From Pseudobutyrivibrio sp. (GTDB lineage Bacteria > Bacillota > Clostridia > Lachnospirales > Lachnospiraceae), in assembly GCA_024697025.1 (NCBI GenBank), contig JAILGH010000033.1, forward strand, positions 1 to 44,899: DNA of 44,899 bases, written 5' to 3'. The notes beneath the pieces were generated by a model that saw nothing but the letters and a program-made list of their open reading frames with translations, did no database searches and was not told the DNA's origin. The translations under genes and the position numbers were made by a program. Below are positions 38,042 through 44,899 of the stretch, piece after piece. How positions within the stretch are numbered: the stretch's first letter is position 1; each line of letters begins with the position of its first letter.

Positions 38042-41000
38042 TTAGCGGAAGTAAGCTACGCCAGACTCAAATATCTTGAGATCCTGCTGTCCGTAGATGT
38101 TTAATGCAACGCCATCTCCGATACGCTCTGCATGAGCCATCTTACCAAGGACTCTACCATCTGGGCTTGTAATACCCTCGATAGCATAGTAGCTGCCATT
38201 GATGTTCCACTCTTCATCCATTGTTGGATTGCCCTTTTCATCAACGTACTGAGTAGCCACCTGTCCATTTTCAAATAGCTTCTTAATCCACTCCTCTGGA
38301 GCAACAAAACGTCCCTCACCGTGAGAAGCTGGAGAACAATATGTTTCTCCAAGTCGTGCACCAGCAAGCCATGGTGACTTGTTGCTGACAACCTTTGTGT
38401 AAGCCATCTTAGAAATATGACGTCCGATTGTATTGTATGTAAGTGTAGGAGCATCCTCTTTCTGAGTATGAATCTCACCGAATGGTACAAGACCAAGCTT
38501 GATGAGAGCCTGGAAACCATTACAGATACCAAGCATAAGACCGTCTCTGTTATCGAGAAGTCCCTGGATTGCTTCCTTCATCTTTTCATTTCTAAATGCT
38601 GTAGCAAAGAACTTTGCTGAACCCTCAGGCTCATCACCAGCTGAGAATCCACCTGGGAACATAACAATCTGTGACTGCGCAATTGCTCTTGAGAACTCGT
38701 CTACTGATTCTCTGATATCCTCTGCTGTCTGGTTCTTGAATACCTTAACATTTGTGATAGCGCCAGCCTTTTCAAAGGCCTTAGCTGAATCGTATTCACA
38801 GTTGGTACCTGGGAATACCGGTATAAATACTCTAGGCTTAGCAATCTTGTTTTTGCAAACATAGAATGACTTAGCTGAGTAAACATCTGTCTTAACAAGA
38901 GACTTATCCTCGTGGCTGCGAGTCTTGAATACCTTTTCAAGTGTGCCTGTCCAGGCTGCAATAGCCTCATCAACAGAAATCTTGACATCTCTGTAGCTAA
39001 ATGTTGCATCGCCTGTAACCTGACCAACCTCGTATCCGCAGTCTGAGATACCTCTCTTAGCAAGCTCTGTGCTAAGTGCAAGCTCAGCATCCTCAGATAC
39101 CTCGAGAACTAAATCGCCCACTGAGAATCCAAATAATGTCTTTGTTGAGAAGTCATCAATAATCTTAACACCAAGCTTGTTACCAAATGCCATCTTGGAA
39201 ACAGCTGGAACCAAGCCGTTGGCATCTAATGCATATGCTGCCTTGATGTTGCCGTTTTCTACCATGTGGCGAACAGCTGCATAAACTGCCTTAGCCTGAT
39301 CGTAGTTTGGCTGATCGTAACCATCTCTAAGTATTCTGATGACGTAAAGCTTATCACCAGCCTGCTTAAGCTCTGGTGTAACAATATCGCCCTGCTTTGC
39401 AACATCTACTGCAAAGGAAACAAGTGTAGGTGGTACATCGATTTCGTTGAATGTACCTGACATTGAATCCTTGCCACCGATAGATGGAAGCTCAAACTCC
39501 ATCTGAGCCTTGTATGCACCAAGGAGTGCTGCAAATGGCTGGCTCCAACGCTTTGGATCCTCGCTCATTCTGCGGAAGTACTCCTGAAATGTAAATCTAA
39601 TCTTCTTGTAATCACCACCTGTTGCAACGATGCGTGATACAGACTCTAACACTGCAAACTGTGCACCGTGGTATGGTGACCATGAACTAAGGTATGGATT
39701 AAATCCATAAGACATCATTGTAACAGCATCTGTATTGCCATCAGCAACTGGCACCTTGGCAACCATTGCCTGTGTCTCTGTAAGCTGGTACTTACCACCG
39801 AAAGGCATAAGTGTTGATGCTGCTCCGATTGAGCCATCAAACATCTCTACAAGACCCTTCTGAGAACACTCGTTAAGGTCTGCAAGTGAATCTAACCATG
39901 CTGCTCTGAAATCGCCATTTGCAACATCCTGAGCAACCTTATCTATACCAATCTTGTCAATGAACTTATCCTCATTGCTTGGAAGCTCAACATATACATC
40001 TGTCTCCTGGTGTGCTCCGTTTGTATCAAGGAATGCACGAGAAAGGTTAACGATTTCCTTGCCTCTCCAGTTGAGTACAAGACGTGGCTCCTTAGTAACC
40101 TCAGCAACCTCAATTGCCTCAAGGTTTTCCTCAGCTGCATACTGAAGGAATTTGTTGACATCTGCTGGAGCAACAACTACTGCCATACGCTCCTGAGACT
40201 CTGAAATAGCAAGCTCTGTACCATCAAGACCTGCATACTTCTTTGGAACAAGGTCAAGGTTTACAACAAGACCTGGAGCAAGCTCACCGATGGCAACTGA
40301 AACACCGCCGGCACCAAAGTCGTTACACTTTTTGATGATGTATGAAACCTCTTCGCGACGGAAGAGTCTTTGAATCTTTCTCTCTGTAGGTGGGTTACCC
40401 TTCTGAACCTCAGCACCACAAACTGCTGTTGACTCAGTGTTGTGTGCCTTTGAAGAACCTGTAGCACCGCCGATACCGTCACGGCCCGTACGTCCACCTA
40501 AAAGGATGATTTTGTCTCCTGGATCAGAGTTAAGTCTCTGAACAGCACGTCTTGGAGCTGCACCCATAACAGCACCGATTTCCATACGCTTTGCAATATA
40601 ATCTGGGTGATAAATCTCTTTAACGTAGCCAGTTGCAAGACCAATCTGGTTACCATAAGAGCTATATCCATGGGCAGCCTCACGAACAAGCTTCTTCTGA
40701 GGAAGCTTTCCGTCCATAGTATCCTTAACTGATACTGTAGGGTCTGCTGCACCAGTAACACGCATTGCCTGATATACATAAGTACGTCCTGAAAGTGGAT
40801 CACGGATTGCTCCACCAAGACATGTAGCAGCACCACCAAATGGCTCAATCTCTGTAGGATGGTTGTGGGTCTCGTTCTTGAAGTTGATGAGCCACTCTTC
40901 CTCTGTGCCATCTACATTGATAGGTACTACGATTGAACAAGCGTTAATCTCGTCTGACTCCTCCTGATCAGCAAGCTTGCCATCAGCCTTAAGACGCTTC

Positions 41001-41842
41001 ATAGCAAGAAGTGCAAGGTCCATAAGGCATACGAACTTGTCATCTCTGTCCTTGTAGAGAATCTTGAAATTATCAAGATAGTCATCAAAAGTTTCCTGAA
41101 TTGGCGCCTTATAGAAGCCATCCTCAATGGTAACGTTTTTAAGTTCGGTAGAGAATGTTGTATGTCTACAGTGATCAGACCAGTAAGTATCTAATACTCT
41201 GATTTCTGTAACAGTTGGATCTCTATGCTCATCTTTGGAGAAATAGTTTTGAATATGAAGGAAATCCTTAAAGGTCATAGCCAAATTTAAGGAATCATAT
41301 AAATCGTGTAAATCTTTTTCAGCCATAGAAATGAAACCGTCAAAAGTCTTGACGTCATCTGGCTCTTGGAAATTATCAGATAGAGACTCTGGCTTATCAA
41401 GTGAAGTCTCTCTAGAATCAACAGGATTAATGCAATGCGACTTTATAGCATCGAATTCGTCGTCAGTAATGCTACCCTCAATAACATAGGTAGTTGCTGT
41501 GTGAATTGTTGGGTTTTCATTTTCATTTAAAAGCTTGAGACACTGCTCTGCAGAATCTGCACGCTGGTCAAACTGACCTGGCAAAAACTCAACAGAGAAA
41601 ACACGACCATTGTAGTCAAATGTCTCTTCGTAAACATCATCAACAGGCGGTTCAGAGAACACTGTCTTAACTGCTTTCTTAAAAACATCGTCAGATACAT
41701 CCTGAACGTCATAACGTATCAAGACTCTAACTCCTGTAACATCCTTGATGCCTAAGTAGCTTCCGATTTCGGAAAACAGTGACTTGGCTGATACTGCATA
41801 TTGTGGTTTTTTCTCGACGTAAACTCTTCTTACTTTGCCCAC
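38042..41842 (-). CDS. purL: Phosphoribosylformylglycinamidine synthase, single-chain
   Basis: The 1266-aa enzyme converts FGAR, ATP and glutamine to FGAM in purine synthesis. It fuses in one chain what Bacillus makes as PurS, PurL and PurQ: an N-terminal PurS-like part, the FGAMS/AIR-synthase-like halves (FKNETHNHPTEIEPFGGAATCLGGAIRD and GGKDSMSGTFNEIDVPPT), and a C-terminal glutaminase with the nucleophile in MLGICNGFQAL near residue 1105 and SHGEGRF later. The length matches the short single-chain type of Clostridia. The start is GTG (41840-41842) with GGAGGTG 6 bp upstream. The leader at 41843-41959 can fold in alternative ways that involve this ribosome site. Confidence 0.96.
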   Translation of the reverse strand: MGKVRRVYVEKKPQYAVSAKSLFSEIGSYLGIKDVTGVRVLIRYDVQDVSDDVFKKAVKTVFSEPPVDDVYEETFDYNGRVFSVEFLPGQFDQRADSAEQCLKLLNENENPTIHTATTYVIEGSITDDEFDAIKSHCINPVDSRETSLDKPESLSDNFQEPDDVKTFDGFISMAEKDLHDLYDSLNLAMTFKDFLHIQNYFSKDEHRDPTVTEIRVLDTYWSDHCRHTTFSTELKNVTIEDGFYKAPIQETFDDYLDNFKILYKDRDDKFVCLMDLALLAMKRLKADGKLADQEESDEINACSIVVPINVDGTEEEWLINFKNETHNHPTEIEPFGGAATCLGGAIRDPLSGRTYVYQAMRVTGAADPTVSVKDTMDGKLPQKKLVREAAHGYSSYGNQIGLATGYVKEIYHPDYIAKRMEIGAVMGAAPRRAVQRLNSDPGDKIILLGGRTGRDGIGGATGSSKAHNTESTAVCGAEVQKGNPPTERKIQRLFRREEVSYIIKKCNDFGAGGVSVAIGELAPGLVVNLDLVPKKYAGLDGTELAISESQERMAVVVAPADVNKFLQYAAEENLEAIEVAEVTKEPRLVLNWRGKEIVNLSRAFLDTNGAHQETDVYVELPSNEDKFIDKIGIDKVAQDVANGDFRAAWLDSLADLNECSQKGLVEMFDGSIGAASTLMPFGGKYQLTETQAMVAKVPVADGNTDAVTMMSYGFNPYLSSWSPYHGAQFAVLESVSRIVATGGDYKKIRFTFQEYFRRMSEDPKRWSQPFAALLGAYKAQMEFELPSIGGKDSMSGTFNEIDVPPTLVSFAVDVAKQGDIVTPELKQAGDKLYVIRILRDGYDQPNYDQAKAVYAAVRHMVENGNIKAAYALDANGLVPAVSKMAFGNKLGVKIIDDFSTKTLFGFSVGDLVLEVSEDAELALSTELAKRGISDCGYEVGQVTGDATFSYRDVKISVDEAIAAWTGTLEKVFKTRSHEDKSLVKTDVYSAKSFYVCKNKIAKPRVFIPVFPGTNCEYDSAKAFEKAGAITNVKVFKNQTAEDIRESVDEFSRAIAQSQIVMFPGGFSAGDEPEGSAKFFATAFRNEKMKEAIQGLLDNRDGLMLGICNGFQALIKLGLVPFGEIHTQKEDAPTLTYNTIGRHISKMAYTKVVSNKSPWLAGARLGETYCSPASHGEGRFVAPEEWIKKLFENGQVATQYVDEKGNPTMDEEWNINGSYYAIEGITSPDGRVLGKMAHAERIGDGVALNIYGQQDLKIFESGVAYFR

Positions 41843-41959
41843 TTTACACCTCCGTGATATTTACTTAATAACTGGTGAAATCTAGGCTTCAGTTCATATA
41901 AAATACTCACCGAAAATTCAAATCCTAGAATTTTCCCCACAGTCACAAAAAGTATAACA
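41843..41959 (-). promoter_or_regulatory. purL promoter and candidate switch-like leader
   Basis: An extended -10 element TGTTATACT lies at 41951-41959 on the minus strand; no good -35 box is seen. The transcript of about 100 nt has GAAAATTC/GAATTTTC (41935-41928 with 41919-41912) as one hairpin. The same 5' segment (GGGGAAAATTCTAGG, 41938-41924) can instead pair with CCTAGATTTCACC (41886-41874). TTTCACC (41880-41874) is also complementary to GGTGTAAA over the ribosome site. This gives two exclusive folds, one freeing and one masking the ribosome site. I recognise no known purine, ZTP or THF riboswitch. Confidence 0.45.
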
Positions 41960-41987
41960 CAACTTATTCACAACTCCTAATAATTTT

Positions 41988-44561
41988 TCAGGTGTTTTTA
42001 GCCCAGAAATTTGTTAATTTTAACGAAAGATTGTCGATTGTTGTAAAGGCCGCATCGTTCCATTCTCTTGGAAAGGTTTTTCTGTAGCTTGAAAACCTAA
42101 ATCTCTCATCTAATAATGCTATAACACCCACGTCATCCTTGGTTCTGATAAGTCGGCCCGCCGCCTGAATAACCTTGTTCATTCCAGGATAAAGGTAGGC
42201 ATATTCAAAGCCATTCTTTCCATTTTCATCAAAGAAGTCTGACATGAGCTTTCTCTGGTTTCCAACCTGAGGCAAACCAGCCCCAAGAACAATTACACCG
42301 ATGAGCTTTCCGCCAACCAAATCTATCCCTTCAGAGAAGATTCCTCCCAGTGTGCAAAATGCCACCATGGACTTATCATTTTTCTTTTCAAATTCCACCA
42401 GGAATTCCTCTCGCTCCTGCTCTGTCATGTTCTGCTGCTGGGTAATTATTTCTATCTTGCTTGCTTCATCAATAAATATGTTTTCAGGATTCTTCGAGTT
42501 GTTTTCTAATCGTTCTGTCTCGTTTCCTAAATGAGTATTTCCCGGCTGCTCTGTCCCATTTTCTACAAATGGATTCTCTGAGAAAGGATTTTCCATGGTG
42601 TTTGCTTTGTCAATAACTGAATCTACACCCACAAGCTCTATGAACTTAGCCTTTATGTCCTCCAGAAACTTATATGAAGGCCCGAACACCATATAGTTGC
42701 CCTTTTTAGCCTTTACGATATTGTAAATATAGCTTGCAAACTTGGCGTACTCATCGTCACTTCTTCTTGTGTATTTACTTGTGACATCTGTCCCAAGCAT
42801 AAGCAGCCTGTTCTTCTGATCAAAAACTGAGTCCACATATATCGCATATACGTCTGTGATATCGCACAACAAATCCTTGTAATAATCAATAGGAAGTAAG
42901 GTTGCAGAAAAGTAAACTGTGGCCCTTGCCATCTTTAGTCTATCCTGCAGCTGGGCCGATGGGTCGACACAGTATAAATGAAGATTAAAATTCTTATCTT
43001 CATCAAAGTCGCAATATATCCTGTAGTGGTCACTGTCCTGCTGATATGCTAAGGCTGTAAAGTTTCTAAGTCTAAAATAAAAGTCCAGTACCTCATCCTG
43101 ATAGATTCCAAACTTTATTTCTTTCTTAAACAGCTGCTCAAAAATCATCTGCAAATTGTCGCAGGCAGTAAGGAGCATATCTATATCAGGAAGAACGGTA
43201 ATATCACCGTCACACTCCCTCTTATACTCAAGCATTATGCGATTGCATTTTTCCAATGCATTAACAAGCTTCTTGCTGACAGGCTTAGCATATCTTTTAA
43301 TAGAAAGAATTTCTTCTTTTATAAGAGTCTCTGAATACATCTCCCTTGCTCTATCAACCATGTTGTGGGCCTCATCTATAAGGAAGATATGCTCTCCACC
43401 TCTTGCCTCAGCAAAAAAGCGCTTCAAATAAACATTAGGGTCAAAAACATAATTGTAGTCGCAGATAATTCCCTCGCACCAGGTGCTTACATCAAGGGCA
43501 AGCTCAAATGGGCATACCACAAATTCCTGGGCGTACTCTAAAAGCACATCTCTTGTGATTACACTTTCCTTGGTTATGACCTCGAAGATAGCGTCATTTA
43601 TTCTATCAAAATGACCTCTCGCATATGGACAGTTATCAGGATTGCAGTCCGTCTCATCACATAAGCAAAGCTTTTCCTTAGCTGTCAGCATGATGGTCTT
43701 GCCCTCGTAACCTTCTTCCACAAGAAGCTTGTAAGCATCCCTTGCAGCATAAGCTGTAGCAGTCTTGGCTGTCAGATAAAATACTCTCTCTGCCAGGTTC
43801 TGTCCCAAAGCCATCACCGCCGGAAATACATTTGCAATTGTCTTACCTGTACCGGTAGGTGCCTGCATAAACAATATCTTCCTGCGATAGATGCTTCTGT
43901 ATACATCTGAAACCAGTTTCTTTTGACCATCCCTGTATTCATATGGGAACTCCAGGCCCTGAACAGACTCCAGCAATTCCAGCTTGTGATAATACTGAAA
44001 ATCAGTCCATTTTTTAAATATCCCTACAATAGTAAGAAACCATTCCTCTATCTCATCATAGCTATAGATTTGGTTGAAATATTTAATCTCTTCTGTCTCC
44101 AGGCTCACATAGGTCATCTGAACCTCCACCTCTGGAAGCTGATACTCTGTGGCAATCATGTAAGCATAACACTTGGCCTGGGCCTCATGAACAAGCACCG
44201 GCTTTTCAAATGTCATCACATCCATATACATGCCTTTAATCTCATCAACTGTTGCAGACCAGACTGTTCCATCCTCGTCCATCTCAAGAACAACGCCATC
44301 TGCCCTGCCCTCTATTCCAAGGATATAATCCTCATATTCCATTTGATATTTTAAAGGTACCTCGGCACGATAAAAAGGACCCATAGAACTTTGAATCTTT
44401 CTATGAATCCTGCTTCCCTCCTGCATGGCTTCAAATGGGTCAACAGAGCCTTTGCGGTCATCAATGTCGCCCTCTCGAAGCAAAAACTCCACCAGGTTTC
44501 TAACGGAAATATTTATTTGTGCCTTCTCTCCCTCAGGAGTAATTAATCTAGATACGTTCAT
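41988..44561 (-). CDS. DinG/XPD-type helicase with N-terminal PD-(D/E)XK nuclease-like domain
   Basis: From the ATG at 44561 the protein has 857 aa; an in-frame TTG at 44585 adds 8 residues, and neither has a clear ribosome site. Residues 1-190 resemble Cas4/RecB-like nucleases (IEGRADGVVLEMDEDG, VDEIKGMYM, HEAQAKCYAYM). The helicase part has Walker A APTGTGKT near 235-242, a DEAH box near 396-399 (FLIDEAHNMV), and an Fe-S cysteine cluster between them (CLCDETDCNPDNC). Motif VI is VIQAAGRLIRT near the C-terminus. It is an ATP-driven 5'-3' DNA helicase for repair or recombination. Residues of about 650-695 are a low-complexity Asn/Glu/Pro insert. The downstream gene is purL. Confidence 0.9.
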   Translation of the reverse strand: MNVSRLITPEGEKAQINISVRNLVEFLLREGDIDDRKGSVDPFEAMQEGSRIHRKIQSSMGPFYRAEVPLKYQMEYEDYILGIEGRADGVVLEMDEDGTVWSATVDEIKGMYMDVMTFEKPVLVHEAQAKCYAYMIATEYQLPEVEVQMTYVSLETEEIKYFNQIYSYDEIEEWFLTIVGIFKKWTDFQYYHKLELLESVQGLEFPYEYRDGQKKLVSDVYRSIYRRKILFMQAPTGTGKTIANVFPAVMALGQNLAERVFYLTAKTATAYAARDAYKLLVEEGYEGKTIMLTAKEKLCLCDETDCNPDNCPYARGHFDRINDAIFEVITKESVITRDVLLEYAQEFVVCPFELALDVSTWCEGIICDYNYVFDPNVYLKRFFAEARGGEHIFLIDEAHNMVDRAREMYSETLIKEEILSIKRYAKPVSKKLVNALEKCNRIMLEYKRECDGDITVLPDIDMLLTACDNLQMIFEQLFKKEIKFGIYQDEVLDFYFRLRNFTALAYQQDSDHYRIYCDFDEDKNFNLHLYCVDPSAQLQDRLKMARATVYFSATLLPIDYYKDLLCDITDVYAIYVDSVFDQKNRLLMLGTDVTSKYTRRSDDEYAKFASYIYNIVKAKKGNYMVFGPSYKFLEDIKAKFIELVGVDSVIDKANTMENPFSENPFVENGTEQPGNTHLGNETERLENNSKNPENIFIDEASKIEIITQQQNMTEQEREEFLVEFEKKNDKSMVAFCTLGGIFSEGIDLVGGKLIGVIVLGAGLPQVGNQRKLMSDFFDENGKNGFEYAYLYPGMNKVIQAAGRLIRTKDDVGVIALLDERFRFSSYRKTFPREWNDAAFTTIDNLSLKLTNFWAKNT

Positions 44562-44589
44562 TTCGAATAAAATAAAGTTTTGCAAAGCA

Positions 44590-44614
44590 AAAGCCTGTGA
44601 TAATCACAGGCTTT
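44590..44614 (-). terminator. Terminator after feoB
   Basis: AAAGCCTGTGA (44590-44600) pairs perfectly with TCACAGGCTTT (44604-44614) around a 3-nt loop; on the minus strand the stem runs into TTTTGC. It lies about 94 bp after the feoB stop codon and 29 bp before the helicase ATG. Confidence 0.75.
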
Positions 44615-44707
44615 ATTATACATTATTCTATTCTACGCAACAACGAACTTTTCAACTTCATTCTTATAACTCAACTCCTATAAACAATAAAACATACCTA
44701 CAAAATT

Positions 44708-44899
44708 CTAATTAAACCCTAGTGCAAGTCCTATGGCTCTGATGAGGAAGGCTACAAGCCATGCTACTGCACATTGGAAAATAACCATCTTAATTGCAGC
44801 CCTGCGACCTGCCTCGCGTTTTTCTGCAGCGATTGCAGCAACACATGGTGTATAAAGCAAGCAGAAAATTAAAAATACAAATGCTGTCAGCGGAGTAAT
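44708..44899 (-). CDS. feoB: Ferrous iron transporter FeoB, C-terminal end (cut by window edge)
   Basis: The complement from 44899 reads ITPLTAFVFLIFCLLYTPCV, then AAIAAEKREAGRRAAIKMVI and FQCAVAWLVAFLIRAIGLAL, ending in GFN and TAG (44708-44710). The LTAFVFLIFCLLYTPCVAAIAA block is the conserved last-but-one membrane segment of FeoB, where Cys lies in YTPCVA. FeoB imports Fe2+ across the cytoplasmic membrane. Only 63 residues are in the window; the GTPase domain would be outside. Iron import fits with the Fe-S genes nearby but there is no operator in view. Confidence 0.88.
   Translation of the reverse strand: MTPLTAFVFLIFCLLYTPCVAAIAAEKREAGRRAAIKMVIFQCAVAWLVAFLIRAIGLALGFN

Noticed and set aside
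41843-41987. Known purine, ZTP or THF riboswitch before purL
   Set aside because: The conserved core sequences of these classes are not found, so only a candidate of unknown class is reported.
43923-44354. 143-codon frame opposite the helicase gene
   Set aside because: Antisense shadow without ribosome site or motifs.

Overview
The window looks like chromosomal DNA of a low-GC Clostridia bacterium, most likely a Lachnospiraceae member of the Butyrivibrio/Pseudobutyrivibrio type. The grounds are AT-rich DNA, strong AGGAGG-type ribosome binding sites, a single-chain PurL of 1266 aa, a NifS/IscU pair without HscA/HscB, an IscR-like Rrf2 regulator, and a cytosolic GH115 alpha-glucuronidase typical of plant-fibre degraders. 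The genus is an inference. No rRNA, tRNA, CRISPR array, insertion sequence or prophage was seen.

Layout. 1-2134 (minus): an SGNH hydrolase followed by the binding protein and the (cut) permease of a polar amino acid ABC transporter. 2320-2718 (plus): an IscR-like Rrf2 regulator. 2831-4771 (plus): a promoter with a heavily folded leader, then two paralogous lipoproteins. 4823-4940: two REP-like hairpin repeats. 4938-7170: a MetE-like methyltransferase divergent from a LysR regulator. 7210-8862 (minus): iscU and iscS. 9184-14090 (minus): an accessory type VII (LXG-type) polymorphic toxin module, with a DUF4176-like protein, two small helical partners, a 525-aa toxin, an immunity protein, two broken genes and three more small immunity-like genes. 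14274-18754 (minus): a rhodanese-TtcA fusion, then lysR-HD-mnmA-alkD. 18867-23908 (minus): an old-yellow-enzyme flavoprotein and the GH115 enzyme. 24065-28417: Dabb and GNAT proteins and an ADH-MATE-AKR cluster, divergent from an AraC regulator at 28583-29437. 29438-33437 (minus): a lipoprotein, an NmrA-like reductase, VanZ-like, CPBP protease and TraX-like membrane proteins. 33696-41842 (minus): carB, carA and purL. 41988-44561: a DinG-type helicase with a nuclease-like N-terminus. 44708-44899: the C-terminus of FeoB.

How the parts work together. Sulfur and Fe-S handling recurs: IscS/IscU, the IscR-like regulator, MetE-like, MnmA, TtcA-like, a probable cyst(e)ine-type ABC transporter and FeoB. 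A shared operator, ACCTA-N9-TAGGT, overlaps the -35 box of both the SGNH/ABC unit and iscSU, and a weaker copy lies in the regulator's own promoter. This predicts a small IscR-type regulon. The purL and carAB genes tie purine and pyrimidine/arginine supply, and purL has a leader whose segments can pair in two exclusive ways.

The strongest candidates for something undescribed are the toxin module with its decaying immunity genes (9184-14090), the purL leader (41843-41959), the lipoprotein leader (2867-2940) and the Rrf2 regulon linking an SGNH hydrolase to Fe-S assembly. Several start codons given here are internal ATGs chosen because a Shine-Dalgarno sequence precedes them.
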